Below are positions 7,232 to 16,144 of a stretch of DNA of 63,216 nt, in pieces. Position 1 is the first letter of the stretch; each line of letters starts with the position of its first letter. Source of the DNA: a virus. Position numbers and translations under genes: made by a program. The notes under the pieces were generated by a model that searched no databases, had not been told where the DNA came from, and worked only from the letters and a program-made list of their open reading frames with translations. Location: positions 1 to 63,216 of IMG/VR virus record IMGVR_UViG_3300046517_001388, one strand, 5' to 3'.

Positions 7232-7729
7232 ATGCCATTCATAGCCGAAGACCATAACGATATCGGCCAGCAGGACAAACAGCGGGAGGTCATGTCTAAG
7301 TGGCTGATCAAGGCCTGGGACTTTGCATCGGATGCGGGCATGGTGAACGTAGCCGATGACCTGACCGAGCTATTGAGCCACATGGATGAGCCGGACTATC
7401 CGGTGTGGGATGAAGCCAAGTGCCGGGGCTTGATTGGCAAGGGGAGGGTGGCCACATGTCTATGGTTGAACTGCGGCATGCCGCCCGAGGGGCCCACCCG
7501 CACCGGCTGGGAGAAGGAGATCAATTTTGCTCCGGTGATCTACCTGGAGGAAGCAGTCTGGCGCAAGATTCACGGGAGCCTGGGATGGGTCAACCGCAGT
7601 CACGATACCCGGATGCCGGGGCGCAATTTCTTTCTGTGGAGTGACGCCGGGAATGTGATCCGGTTTGCGATTGCGGAATACATGGACGTGCCGGTGGAGA
7701 CTCTGCCGGGAAGCGAAGAGGAGGAATAG
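7232..7729 (+). CDS. Hypothetical protein
   Basis: A 165-residue protein with a good Shine-Dalgarno (GAGGGAG) before ATG 7232. It has several Trp and a conserved-looking centre (GLIGKGRVATCLWLNCGMPP). The C-terminus is acidic (GSEEEE). No recognisable enzyme motif. It begins the block of small genes that leads to the glycosyltransferase island. Confidence 0.6.
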   Translation: MPFIAEDHNDIGQQDKQREVMSKWLIKAWDFASDAGMVNVADDLTELLSHMDEPDYPVWDEAKCRGLIGKGRVATCLWLNCGMPPEGPTRTGWEKEINFAPVIYLEEAVWRKIHGSLGWVNRSHDTRMPGRNFFLWSDAGNVIRFAIAEYMDVPVETLPGSEEEE

Positions 7730-7730
7730 T

Positions 7731-7931
7731 ATGCCGTTATTTGAAGTTGCAATTATCGAGAAACCGACCAAGAAGGAAGCCGAGGATGGCGCTATCGAGA
7801 AGCTGGTATTCGGGCCCAAGGCAGTCATTGCCAGGGATCATCAGGCCGCAGTGGTGGCTGCGATTCTGGGACCGGACCAGCCCCAGGTGGACATGAACAA
7901 AGCCGAGGTGCTGGTGCGCCCTTTCGCGTAG
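7731..7931 (+). CDS. Small hypothetical protein
   Basis: A 66-residue protein. The ATG at 7731 follows GAGGAGGAA and was chosen over an upstream in-frame start that would lie deep in the preceding gene. It is a compact beta-alpha-beta-like sequence (MPLFEVAIIEKPTK, then AVVAAILG). Small phage proteins of this length and opening often follow such operons, but the function is unknown. Confidence 0.6.
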   Translation: MPLFEVAIIEKPTKKEAEDGAIEKLVFGPKAVIARDHQAAVVAAILGPDQPQVDMNKAEVLVRPFA

Positions 7932-7960
7932 GCCACGCGCAACAACCTTACGACAGGCTC

Positions 7961-8104
7961 GTGGCATTAGCGCAGGCGAAGTTGAAAGAAGAACCTAATC
8001 GGGAAATGAATGCAGTGGGTGGCTGTTACACCGTAGGCAGCGCACCGGCCCAGGTGCAGTCGTATTCAGGTAGCAGTCTGGTCGGAATGACGGGAGGGAA
8101 GTGA
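7961..8104 (+). CDS. Possible 47-residue protein
   Basis: An open frame from GTG 7961 to a TGA whose last base is the first base of the next gene's ATG (TGATG). It encodes a short, helical then Ser/Gly-rich peptide. The Shine-Dalgarno (ACAGG) is weak. The overlap with the next start favours real translation, but the gap could also be untranslated. Confidence 0.35.
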   Translation: MALAQAKLKEEPNREMNAVGGCYTVGSAPAQVQSYSGSSLVGMTGGK

Positions 8105-8481
8105 TGGAACAGAAGGAATATGCCAAGCTCCCGCTGGTGGCCGAGATGCCGGATCGGTACCGCGACACCACCAGCCAACTGCTACACCAACTCGATGAGA
8201 CTGTGAAGCAAAGGAAGAAGCTGGAAGTCATCGAGGATGATCTCAAGGACCGGCTGGGTGACTTACAGCGCAAGGCCAACTTTCCGGGGATACGGGAGGG
8301 GGACCTGTGCTTTGTCTGGCAGATGGTCAAAGGCCGCAGGATGCTCAACAAGGATCTGCTCCTGCTCAACGGGGTACCGGCGGAAGTGATCGATGCCTCG
8401 ATGAAAGTCGGCAAGGCCACCGAGAGACGAACCTTCAAGCGGCTGGATGAAGTCGCGGAGGTGGCGGAGGTAGCCGAATGA
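8104..8481 (+). CDS. Hypothetical helical protein
   Basis: A 125-residue protein preceded by GGGAGGG at 8092. The first half is strongly helical and charged (probable coiled coil, LLHQLDETVKQRKKLEVIED). The end contains a repeated EVAEVAEVAE tail that runs to the stop, where the next gene overlaps by 4 bp. Function unknown. Confidence 0.6.
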   Translation: MEQKEYAKLPLVAEMPDRYRDTTSQLLHQLDETVKQRKKLEVIEDDLKDRLGDLQRKANFPGIREGDLCFVWQMVKGRRMLNKDLLLLNGVPAEVIDASMKVGKATERRTFKRLDEVAEVAEVAE

Positions 8482-8717
8482 CTGCCTGGACAACCGCCCT
8501 GATGCAAACCATCGATCATCTCACCAAGGTTCAACAGGAATGGCTGGGAATGGTGGCTATCGGTCTGAGCCGGGATATTCCCATCGCAATTGCCAGGGCA
8601 CTGGAGAGGCGGGAATTGATTGAACACGTGCCCTTCAGTGACCACTGGGTAGTGGCCAGTGTCCGAGTCCATTACGCATGGTGTGTCTGGTGTTCCAGGC
8701 AGAAAGAGGAAGAGTAA
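8478..8717 (+). CDS. Small hypothetical protein
   Basis: A 79-residue protein overlapping its upstream neighbour by ATGA. It is helical and may hold a winged-helix-like core (QQEWLGMVAIG, then ARALERRELIEH). It ends with a CxxC (AWCVWCSRQKEEE). The next gene starts immediately after its stop. Confidence 0.55.
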   Translation: MTAWTTALMQTIDHLTKVQQEWLGMVAIGLSRDIPIAIARALERRELIEHVPFSDHWVVASVRVHYAWCVWCSRQKEEE

Positions 8718-8924
8718 ATGGCGAGAAGCGGCGAACCCAAAATCAAGAAGGACCCAATGGCAGTCTTGTGGCTCAACACCCACCGCAACGTACTCAGTGA
8801 GGTTGCCAGGGCGTTAAAGGTATCGCCGCAATTCGTCTCCATGGTTCTGTATGGACGGCGTAAGAGCGAAGACCTGAGAGTGGAGCGGGCACTCAAGGAG
8901 AAGGGGGCCCCGATCAAGGTATGA
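8718..8924 (+). CDS. Small HTH DNA-binding protein
   Basis: A 68-residue protein with a clear helix-turn-helix: LSEVARALKVSPQFVSMVLY followed by GRRKSEDLRVERAL, as in XRE-type phage regulators. It sits directly before the glycosyltransferase island and overlaps it by 4 bp, so it may regulate that island or the phage switch. Confidence 0.65.
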   Translation: MARSGEPKIKKDPMAVLWLNTHRNVLSEVARALKVSPQFVSMVLYGRRKSEDLRVERALKEKGAPIKV

Positions 8925-10072
8925 GTGGGTTACAAAGCAACCAGCCTATCCCCATTCTCTTTTTGGGGGACGCGCCCGATTCGCACGGGGGACTCAGCCG
9001 GATTGGCCATGACCTAGCTTGGCTGGTGTCTTCCATGCCCGAGTTCCAGGTTGGGTACCTGGGCCGGGGAGCCGTGGGACGTGCCCGATTCCCGTGGGCC
9101 CAGTATTCGTATCCGGCTTACAGCGGGCAGTGGGGCGAGGATTATCTCGAAACCTGCTGGCAGGATCTGGCCGGGGACCGGAAGGGAATCATCTTCACCC
9201 TCTGGGATGCGTCGAGGCTCCTGTGGTTCGCTGATGGCCACGGCACCGGCATGGAGAAGTTCCTGGGCGGTGAAAGGTTTGAGCGGTGGGGATATTTCAT
9301 GGCCGATGCCAGTGGAGTCGAGCCCAATCTGCTGCCGATGGAACAGGGCAGTGTGCTGGGCAAGTACCGGCGGGTGGTCATGGCCAGCGAGTGGGCCTAC
9401 GGGCTCTACAGGCACGTTGCCGAAGGTGACCTGGACTGGCTTCCCCATCCGATCAACCGATCCATCTACAAGCCCGTGGACCGGCTCTACGCCCGCAGTG
9501 GCTGGGGAGTCGGGGAGAAGGAACTGGTGGTCGGGTGTGTCATGACCAACCAACAGAGGAAACTCTGGCCGGTGGTGCTCGATGCCGTCGCTGAGATGAA
9601 GGGCAGGCCCAAGCTCTGGATTCAGACCGACACGTTGACCGGCTACTGGAATCTGTATGCCCTGGCGGTGGAGTACGGGCTCCAGGATCGCATCCTGCAT
9701 GACCCCAGGCCGGTCAATGACCGGGAGATGGCCATGCGTTACTCAGCCTGCGATGTGACGGTGGTGATCAGTGGCGGCGAGGGGTTCTGCTATCCGGTGG
9801 CTGAGAGCCTGAGTTGCGGCACTCCGGTGGTGACCGGCGCGTATGGGGCCCAGGCCGAGTTGGTGCCGTGGACGGTCAAGCCGGTGGCCACCGTGATCGA
9901 GACCAGCCACAACGTGCGGCGGGCAGTCTACACGGCATACGGAGTGAGGACCGTGCTTGAGGCTGCTATCGGGGCCCGCTTCGATGTCGAGACCTGCGTC
10001 CATCTGGTCGAGCACCTGGACATGCCGAAGCTGGGTGTGCAGTGGAAGAGATGGTTTAGGAGGGGGTTATGA
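8921..10072 (+). CDS. GT-B glycosyltransferase (family 4-like)
   Basis: A 383-residue glycosyltransferase. The N-terminal half begins with a Rossmann strand and nucleotide-loop-like segment (PILFLGDAPDSHGGLSRIG). The C-terminal half holds the GT4/GT1 donor-binding motif EGFCYPVAESLSCGTPVV, where the Glu pair contacts the sugar nucleotide. A WLPHPINRSIYKP linker between domains is typical of the family. It would transfer a sugar to an acceptor that the sequence does not reveal (virion protein, DNA base or host surface glycan). It heads a run of modification genes linked by 4-bp overlaps. Confidence 0.85.
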   Translation: MSGLQSNQPIPILFLGDAPDSHGGLSRIGHDLAWLVSSMPEFQVGYLGRGAVGRARFPWAQYSYPAYSGQWGEDYLETCWQDLAGDRKGIIFTLWDASRLLWFADGHGTGMEKFLGGERFERWGYFMADASGVEPNLLPMEQGSVLGKYRRVVMASEWAYGLYRHVAEGDLDWLPHPINRSIYKPVDRLYARSGWGVGEKELVVGCVMTNQQRKLWPVVLDAVAEMKGRPKLWIQTDTLTGYWNLYALAVEYGLQDRILHDPRPVNDREMAMRYSACDVTVVISGGEGFCYPVAESLSCGTPVVTGAYGAQAELVPWTVKPVATVIETSHNVRRAVYTAYGVRTVLEAAIGARFDVETCVHLVEHLDMPKLGVQWKRWFRRGL

Positions 10073-10230
10073 ATTCAAAGTTTATTCAGATTGCAGCAAA
10101 CGCGGGTGGCCTATATGCGCTTGACGAAGACGGTGCTGTCTGGATCTACAGCCAATTCCTTCTATCCTGGATTCAACTGTCAGCCGAGCGCAAGGTGCAG
10201 CCAGCCGAGCGCAAGGTGAAGTCCCAATGA
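10069..10230 (+). CDS. 53-residue protein with internal repeat
   Basis: Start ATG 10069 overlaps the glycosyltransferase stop (ATGA), and its own stop overlaps the next start in the same way. The N-terminus looks like a single beta-propeller-type strand pair (GLYALDEDGAVWIYS). The C-terminus repeats AERKV twice (AERKVQPAERKV). Both overlaps strongly suggest a real gene. Function unknown. Confidence 0.6.
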   Translation: MNSKFIQIAANAGGLYALDEDGAVWIYSQFLLSWIQLSAERKVQPAERKVKSQ

Positions 10231-10931
10231 TTGCCCTCACCGCCACCACCAGTGAAGTTGTGCCCAACTACTTCCCGGCATCGTGTGAGAAGGGAGGGAT
10301 TGAGTATGCGGTCAACTACAACTTCGATCCCAACCGGGGTGTGGTCAAGGCGTACCACATACTCTGGCAGGAACACCCTGGCGAGGACGTGCTGATCTAC
10401 ATGCACGATGACGTGACCATCCATGACCCTGATTGGGTAAAGCGGATTGCGCTGGAGATGATGGACCCGCAGGTGGCGATCTGCGGCCTGGGTGGGGCAA
10501 CCAGCATCGGCTCTCCCAATATCTATAAGAAGCCCTATGACCTGATCCAGCTTGCCAGGGGCGGCTATGTGTCGAACCAGCGGGACTGGGAGGTACACGG
10601 GGACCGGGAGGTCAGCTCACGCAAGGTTTCGGTGGTTGATGGGTTCTTGATGGCAGTGCGCGGGAGTTTCCTGGGAGAGATCAGCGGCTGGGACTGGATC
10701 GAGAGCAACTTCCACTGCTATGACACGGCAATGTGTCTGATGGCGATCCGGCGTGGCTACGAGGTGCGGATGGCCGGTGTGGACTGTGAGCACCACGGGG
10801 GCAGGACTTCGACCAGCCCTGGTTACCGCGAGTGGTGTAAGGAGAACGGCACCACCGTGGAAGAGGAGCATTCCAAACCGCATCGCTGGCTCTATGAAGA
10901 ATTCAGGGATGTGTTGCCGGTGCAGATATGA
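10227..10931 (+). CDS. GT-A-fold glycosyltransferase (family 2-like)
   Basis: A 234-residue protein with the GT2 layout. A short Rossmann start is followed by a DxD-like metal site in LIYMHDDVTIHDPDW, a long insertion, and a C-terminal segment with the conserved W-D-W and the late HHGGRT histidines. It lacks a long C-terminal membrane anchor, so it probably acts in the cytoplasm. It is the second transferase of the island. Confidence 0.7.
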   Translation: MIALTATTSEVVPNYFPASCEKGGIEYAVNYNFDPNRGVVKAYHILWQEHPGEDVLIYMHDDVTIHDPDWVKRIALEMMDPQVAICGLGGATSIGSPNIYKKPYDLIQLARGGYVSNQRDWEVHGDREVSSRKVSVVDGFLMAVRGSFLGEISGWDWIESNFHCYDTAMCLMAIRRGYEVRMAGVDCEHHGGRTSTSPGYREWCKENGTTVEEEHSKPHRWLYEEFRDVLPVQI

Positions 10932-11167
10932 CTACCAAGCAACTAGCCGGGATTTGTGACGAGGCCTGCACTGCCTCGATGAGAGAGCGCGAGGAGATTG
11001 CCGTCGAGGCCATCAAGCGGCACGGGCAACCCACTCTCTCTGGAGCCGATGTCATCAGGGTGGGACTGATCCTCAACGAGATCCAGGACCAGACTTTCAA
11101 TCTGGGCGTGAGGTATGGCATGGACCTGCTCTTCAAAGCCTTGCGCCAATCAACGGAGACGCAATGA
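10928..11167 (+). CDS. Small hypothetical protein
   Basis: A 79-residue helical protein overlapping both neighbours by ATGA. One stretch (SGADVIRVGLILNEIQDQTFN) could be an amphipathic helix pair. No family recognised; it is placed in the island by the overlaps alone. Confidence 0.55.
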   Translation: MTTKQLAGICDEACTASMREREEIAVEAIKRHGQPTLSGADVIRVGLILNEIQDQTFNLGVRYGMDLLFKALRQSTETQ

Positions 11168-12636
11168 CAATCTGTCTGATCATTCCACCCAGCCCGTTCC
11201 TGCTCGATGAGCGGGTGTTCTTGAGCTTAGGCGTACTGAAGGTGGCCGGGAGCCTGGAGCAGGCCGGTCACCATGTGGACGTGCTCGACCTGAGTGGCGT
11301 CGAGAACTACCTGGATGCCGTGGACGATTACGTTGCCTCTCATCCCGATACCAATCGCTACGGCCTTACCGCCACCACGCCGCAGATGCCCGCCGCCCTC
11401 AAGATCAATGACCGGCTCCCCTGGTGGGCGATTCTGGGCGGGCCCCATGCCACCTTGGTTGCGGCGGCGGCACGCAACGAGGTGAAGAAGGGATCTCCGG
11501 GTCGGGCTACTGCGGCTCTCAACAAACTGATGGATCACTTCTGCGTGATCGTGGCCGGTGATGGCGAGAAGGCGATCCACCTTGCCATCGGGGAGGGAGC
11601 TCCCACTCTGATCGATGCCGACAACCCCAGGACCGATCTGTTCCTGACCCACTCTGGCTTCACCCAATCGCCCTGGCCCGCACGCCACCTAGTGGACTTC
11701 GATAGCTACCACTATGAGATCGAGGGGCACAAAGCCACCAGCATCATTGCCCAGTTGGGATGCCCGTTCGGCTGCAACTTCTGCGGGGGCCGGTTATCCC
11801 CGATGCTCAGGCAGATCCGGCTGCGCGACACCGAGAACATCGTGGCCGAGATGGAGCACCTGTATACCAAGTACGGCATCACCGGCTTCATGTTTTACGA
11901 CGATGAGTTGAACGTCAACCCGAAGCTGATTGAACTGATGATGGCCATCCTGGCATTACAGCGGTACCACAACGTGGAGTTCCGGCTGAGAGGGTTTGTG
12001 AAGGCTGAACTGTTCACCGCTTTGCAGGCCGCAGTCATGCATGAGGCAGGGTTCCAGTGGTTGCTCTGCGGGTTTGAATCGGGCAGCGAGAAGATCCTCC
12101 GCAACATCAACAAGAAGGCCACCAAGGCAGACAACTCGCGCATGCTGACGCTGGCTCATGCCGCCGGGATCAAGGTGAAAGCATTGATGTCTCTGGGGCA
12201 TCCCGGCGAGAGCCAAGAGACGGTTGCCGACACCACCCAGTGGCTGCTTGATAACAAGCCTGATGAGTTCGACTGCACGGTGATCACGGTCTATCCCGGC
12301 ACGCCTTACTACGACGATGCCAGACTCATTGCCGATGAGGCGTACTGTTTCGAGGTCAACCGGGACCGGCTCTACCACTGGGACATCGACTTCACCGAGG
12401 AGCAGGCCTACTACAAGGGGGCACCTGGGAAGTACCGGAGCTTTGTCTGGACCGATCACCTGATGGGCGAGGATCTGGTGGCGGCACGGGACTACCTGGA
12501 AGAGACGGTGCGGGAGCAATTGGGCCTGCCCTATCCCACGGTGGGGGCGGCGATCCGCTATGACCATTCCATGGGCCAGGGGTTGCCGGGAACGATTCTG
12601 AGAAGCAGCAAGCAGGCAAAGGAGAATATCAAATGA
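11164..12636 (+). CDS. B12-binding-type radical SAM enzyme
   Basis: A 490-residue enzyme. The N-terminal part matches a cobalamin-binding Rossmann domain (SLGVLKVAGSLEQAGHHVDV; ILGGPHATL at about 90-98). The lower-axial-histidine DxHxxG motif is not obvious, so it may bind B12 in the base-off form or not at all. The radical SAM cluster is CPFGCNFC (Cys200, Cys204, Cys207), and GE-rich and GHPGES segments follow. Such enzymes carry out difficult methylations or rearrangements. Flanked by glycosyltransferases and a methyltransferase, it probably alters the sugar or the glycan acceptor. A nucleobase substrate is the alternative. It overlaps both neighbours by 4 bp. Confidence 0.8.
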   Translation: MTICLIIPPSPFLLDERVFLSLGVLKVAGSLEQAGHHVDVLDLSGVENYLDAVDDYVASHPDTNRYGLTATTPQMPAALKINDRLPWWAILGGPHATLVAAAARNEVKKGSPGRATAALNKLMDHFCVIVAGDGEKAIHLAIGEGAPTLIDADNPRTDLFLTHSGFTQSPWPARHLVDFDSYHYEIEGHKATSIIAQLGCPFGCNFCGGRLSPMLRQIRLRDTENIVAEMEHLYTKYGITGFMFYDDELNVNPKLIELMMAILALQRYHNVEFRLRGFVKAELFTALQAAVMHEAGFQWLLCGFESGSEKILRNINKKATKADNSRMLTLAHAAGIKVKALMSLGHPGESQETVADTTQWLLDNKPDEFDCTVITVYPGTPYYDDARLIADEAYCFEVNRDRLYHWDIDFTEEQAYYKGAPGKYRSFVWTDHLMGEDLVAARDYLEETVREQLGLPYPTVGAAIRYDHSMGQGLPGTILRSSKQAKENIK

Positions 12637-13703
12637 CCCGTGAAGTAGTAAAGATTATCGCCGCCGCACTTGACGAGACCGATAGTGGAGAGATTGTCAT
12701 ACGCGGCGTCATCGACCCTGCCACTCTTAACCACATCCGCAGTGATGACTATCAGCGGGAGGTGCTGCCACTGGCTAGCCTGACTAAGCTAATCGGTGCC
12801 CTGCGTTGCAATGGGCCGGTGCCCCCTGTAGTGCTTGGGATGCGTGGCGAGGACTATAGCGCGAAAGATGGCGCGTACCTTCTTCACAACGATGTGTATG
12901 TGATCGATGGGCTCCAGCGCATCAGTGCCGCCCGCCATCTCATACTCACCCAGGAGAACTTAAAGCCGCGTCTCGGAGCAACCGTCTACTTCAACACCAC
13001 CAGCAAGGGAGAGCGCGAGTTGTTCAAGATCCTGGGAACCAGCGCAGTAAAGGTGAGCCCTAATATCCTGCTGCGGAACATGCGTGATGAGTCCGTGGGG
13101 GTCCATCTTCTATGGGAATTGAGCCGCGATCCCACCTCGTGCCTGAGTGATCGGGTCTGCTGGCAACAACGGCAGCGACGTGATGAGTTGATCACCGCCC
13201 TGATACTTCTTAAGACTTCGTTGATCCTGCACAGTGCTTTTGCACCGCTCAACATCACCAATATAGATCTAGCAGCAGAAACACTGAGTGCGTTGGTCCG
13301 CGACGGGATGGGCAAGAAGATCGTGTACCAGAACATCAAGACCTTTTTTGAGATCTTGGATGAGAACTGGGGGGTCCGGCTGGTGACGTATAAAGAGGGG
13401 GCGCTACACCTTCACAGCACGTTCATGGGCTCACTCGCCAAGGTCTTCGCCAGATACTCCACCTTCTGGGATCAGGACAGGAGACTGTTTGTTAGTGCCG
13501 ATCTTAAGCGCAAGCTCAAGCTGTTTCGGATGAGCGATCCCATGGTGCTATCGCTGATTAAGAACACTTCCAACAGGAACGAATCACTGGTTATGCTGAT
13601 CGCCGATCACCTGAACAGTGGCCGCAGAACTCGCCGGTTGGTGCCGTTCAAGCCCGCCGATGACAATCAGATCGAAGACAACGAGGAGGTTGCCGTAGTA
13701 TGA
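12633..13703 (+). CDS. DGQR-domain (ParB/DndB-like) protein
   Basis: A 356-residue protein with the DGQxR motif of DGQHR/ParB-superfamily proteins as VIDGLQRISAARH (residues 90-102). This domain is found in DndB regulators of DNA phosphorothioation and in ParB-like nucleases. The rest is helical with a conserved Leu-rich middle. Its presence inside a sugar-modification operon is unusual and could mean that the modification is on DNA, or that the gene is simply passing through as an operon member. The C-terminus is acidic. Confidence 0.65.
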   Translation: MTREVVKIIAAALDETDSGEIVIRGVIDPATLNHIRSDDYQREVLPLASLTKLIGALRCNGPVPPVVLGMRGEDYSAKDGAYLLHNDVYVIDGLQRISAARHLILTQENLKPRLGATVYFNTTSKGERELFKILGTSAVKVSPNILLRNMRDESVGVHLLWELSRDPTSCLSDRVCWQQRQRRDELITALILLKTSLILHSAFAPLNITNIDLAAETLSALVRDGMGKKIVYQNIKTFFEILDENWGVRLVTYKEGALHLHSTFMGSLAKVFARYSTFWDQDRRLFVSADLKRKLKLFRMSDPMVLSLIKNTSNRNESLVMLIADHLNSGRRTRRLVPFKPADDNQIEDNEEVAVV

Positions 13704-14323
13704 CTACCGCAGAACAGATGGTCGAGTGGAGTTTGAAGAATGCCGAGGGATGGGTGGACACGCAGGTTGGCAGGCCCACCTACTACCCCGATGAGTTGTT
13801 GAATCTGGCCGAGGCCGCACTGGAGGGGACCACCCCTGGCGGATTGATGGTGGAGATCGGCTGCTTCAGCGGCTTGAGCACTTCGATCCTGCTGCAGGTT
13901 GCGAGAGAGCGTATGGCGCGGGTGCTGTTGATTGATCCGTTCGTCTGGTGGCCCGAGTATGCCAAGCCCAGGCTGGAGACTCTGCTGCTACGGTTCGGGG
14001 ATGTGATGCTGCGGCTGGAGCAGGAAACCAGCGAAAAGGTTCACCAGATGTTCTACGGCCCAGCAGACCCCGAAGAAGACGAGGACCCACCCGAGGACGA
14101 TGCAATCGACTTCATTCATGTAGACGGCAATCATGAGTATCCCGGCGTGAAGCTCGACTGCGATCTCTGGCTTCCCCATCTCCGCAGTGGCGGCACCGTG
14201 GCCTTCCACGATTACTCGCCGCTCTATTCGGGAGTGACCCAGGCAGTCGATCAGACCACCCAGGACTGGCCGGTGATCCAACTCTGCGGGCAGCATGGAT
14301 GCATGACCAAGAGGAAGCCGTGA
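13700..14323 (+). CDS. Class I SAM-dependent methyltransferase
   Basis: A 207-residue protein of the Methyltransf_24 type. Motif I is VEIGCFSGLS (51-60), a post-I acidic strand is VLLIDPF, and the late FIHVDGNHEYPGV and GGTVAFHDY segments are characteristic. This family often methylates sugars or small molecules in glycan clusters. It fits between the DGQR gene and a GT2 gene with overlaps on both sides. Confidence 0.75.
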   Translation: MTTAEQMVEWSLKNAEGWVDTQVGRPTYYPDELLNLAEAALEGTTPGGLMVEIGCFSGLSTSILLQVARERMARVLLIDPFVWWPEYAKPRLETLLLRFGDVMLRLEQETSEKVHQMFYGPADPEEDEDPPEDDAIDFIHVDGNHEYPGVKLDCDLWLPHLRSGGTVAFHDYSPLYSGVTQAVDQTTQDWPVIQLCGQHGCMTKRKP

Positions 14324-14994
14324 TCAATATCGTGATGCTGGTGAAGGACCGGCCCAGGCTGACCCTCCAGACTCTCACCAGCCTGCGCGAGAACACGCTG
14401 GGCGAGTGGAGTTTGGTCCTGGTGGATGATGCGTCGAAGCCCGAGACCAGGGACATGTGCGTGATGTTCGCCAGGGCCGAGCAGAAGCGGGTGGCGCTAC
14501 TCCGCAATGAGACTTCTAGCGGGGTGACGGGGCTGGTCAGGAACCTGGGCGTGTATTGGGCCGAGAAGTATTTCAGCCGGGGTGAGTGGCTCTACCTGTC
14601 GGACAACGATGTGTTCTTCACCGATGGCTGGGATCGGACCCTCAAGAAGGCCAGCGATCTGGCTCCCCAGTTTGCTTTGATCGGCGGGCAGAACCATCCC
14701 TACCATCAGGCCTGCTGGCCTATCGATGGCATCCGCGAGTATCAGGATCTGGCAGGCACCAGTTGGCTCATGCGCTGGGCAGCGTGGGATCGGTATGGCC
14801 CGCTGGTTCCGGCGCAACCTGGGGTCTGCCAAGGCGAGGACACGGTGTTCTGTAAGGCCATCCGGCTCGACGGGTACAAGATCGGCGCGGTGTGGCCCGA
14901 GGTGGTGTACGACTGCGGCATCACCCAGACCGGCGGCACGCCCAGCCCTGGTGCCGAGTTGAAGCCGCGCCACAAAGGAGTGCTGTATGTCTAG
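14320..14994 (+). CDS. GT2-family glycosyltransferase
   Basis: A 224-residue transferase from GTG 14320, which overlaps the previous stop (GTGA) and has AGGA four bases upstream. A longer version from ATG 14299 lacks a good Shine-Dalgarno. The sequence opens INIVMLVKDRPRLTL, the nucleotide-binding strand, then LVDDASKPE, and the metal site LSDNDVFF (DND). A late WxxxxGPLVPAQPGVCQGEDT region is the catalytic-base zone of GT2. Confidence 0.75.
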   Translation: MINIVMLVKDRPRLTLQTLTSLRENTLGEWSLVLVDDASKPETRDMCVMFARAEQKRVALLRNETSSGVTGLVRNLGVYWAEKYFSRGEWLYLSDNDVFFTDGWDRTLKKASDLAPQFALIGGQNHPYHQACWPIDGIREYQDLAGTSWLMRWAAWDRYGPLVPAQPGVCQGEDTVFCKAIRLDGYKIGAVWPEVVYDCGITQTGGTPSPGAELKPRHKGVLYV

Positions 14995-15739
14995 GACCGA
15001 GTATCCCGATACCAAGGGGCTGGTGATCATGCTCTGTCGCAACGGGCTCCACCTGACCCGGAGATGCTTTGAGACCCTGCTCGATCTCGATGGCAATGTC
15101 ATGGTGCTGGCGGTGGACAATGCATCGGAGGACGGCACCGGCAGATGGCTGACCTCCATGCAGTCAAGGTGCAACCGGCTACTGCTCATCCATTACGGCG
15201 AGGTGCAGAGTGTGGCCCAGGCCTGGAACGATGCTCTCAATTGGGCATGGGACAGGGGCCAGACCGAGGCCCTGGTGGTCAACAACGACTGCGAACTACT
15301 GCCCTGCACATATGAGCTTCTACTGGGCCGGATGAAGACTGAGAAGCTGGGAATGGTCACGGCAGTGTCGATGGACCGGCTCCCCGATATTCCCACCCGC
15401 ATCACCACCAGCCCGCACCTGGACTACAGTTGCTACCTGATCAGCAAGGCCACCCACCGGCAGGTACCCTTCGATCCAGGCTATGTGGGTGCCTATTTCG
15501 AGGACAACGATCACCATGTGCGGCTGCATCATTCGGGCATCACTGCGGTGTCGCTTTCCCTGGGGTTTCTGCACCACAGATCGAGCACGCTGAAGTTCGC
15601 CAGCCCCGAGGAACAGAAGCGCATCAACGAGAACTTCGCCGCCAACAAGGAGAGGTTCCGCCGCCGCTATGGGGCAGTGCCGGGAACCAAGCGGTACGAG
15701 GCATTGTTTGCTCCCCATGTGAAGTCTGTTAATTTGTAA
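14987..15739 (+). CDS. GT2-family glycosyltransferase
   Basis: A 250-residue transferase. It opens with KGLVIMLCRNGLHLT, has VDNASEDGTGRW and the metal-binding NND (LVVNNDCELL), then ED in YFEDNDHHVRL for the catalytic base and a HHRSST near the end. It overlaps the previous gene by 8 bp. It is the last clear enzyme of the island. Confidence 0.75.
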   Translation: MSRTEYPDTKGLVIMLCRNGLHLTRRCFETLLDLDGNVMVLAVDNASEDGTGRWLTSMQSRCNRLLLIHYGEVQSVAQAWNDALNWAWDRGQTEALVVNNDCELLPCTYELLLGRMKTEKLGMVTAVSMDRLPDIPTRITTSPHLDYSCYLISKATHRQVPFDPGYVGAYFEDNDHHVRLHHSGITAVSLSLGFLHHRSSTLKFASPEEQKRINENFAANKERFRRRYGAVPGTKRYEALFAPHVKSVNL

Positions 15740-15741
15740 CC

Positions 15742-15912
15742 ATGTGGACTGTGTTTGTTTTTTTAGCGTTGCTGCCTTTTGCCTGCCTTGGCATCGGGAT
15801 TGTGCTCTGGGCCCTTGGGCACGTCCTGGTGGGCCTGCTCCTGCTTGGAGAGTGGTGGGATAAGCATGTGGTCCCCACCATGAAAGAGCCGCCCAACAAG
15901 TACCCGCTATGA
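15742..15912 (+). CDS. Small membrane protein (holin-like size)
   Basis: A 56-residue protein with a long hydrophobic stretch that could span the membrane once or twice (VFVFLALLPFACLGIGIVLW and HVLVGLLLLG). It starts 2 bp after the glycosyltransferase stop and its stop overlaps the next ATG. It may anchor the glycan enzymes, or be a holin. No lysin lies next to it. Confidence 0.55.
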   Translation: MWTVFVFLALLPFACLGIGIVLWALGHVLVGLLLLGEWWDKHVVPTMKEPPNKYPL

Positions 15913-16139
15913 CGATCCACTGCGGCATCATCCGCAAGCTTTATCCCCTGGCACCGGCCTGCTGCACCAGTTGCCATGAGGATGCGGAGGAGTTCGGCAT
16001 TCCCCTGGCCGGTGATGGCGGGTGGATGCTTTGCTGCGGAGTCCAACTCTTTGTCCAGGCCATCGGCTACAACACGTTTCATGATGTTCCTGTGGAGTTG
16101 ATGGAGCGGGCGGGCAAGCTACTGGACAAGGAAGGCTAA
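15909..16139 (+). CDS. Cys-rich small protein
   Basis: A 76-residue protein with ACCTSCHEDAEE and MLCCGV, a possible four-cysteine zinc or Fe-S site. It overlaps the membrane protein by 4 bp and is the last rightward gene before the convergent structural operon. Confidence 0.5.
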   Translation: MTIHCGIIRKLYPLAPACCTSCHEDAEEFGIPLAGDGGWMLCCGVQLFVQAIGYNTFHDVPVELMERAGKLLDKEG

Positions 16140-16144
16140 ATCAA

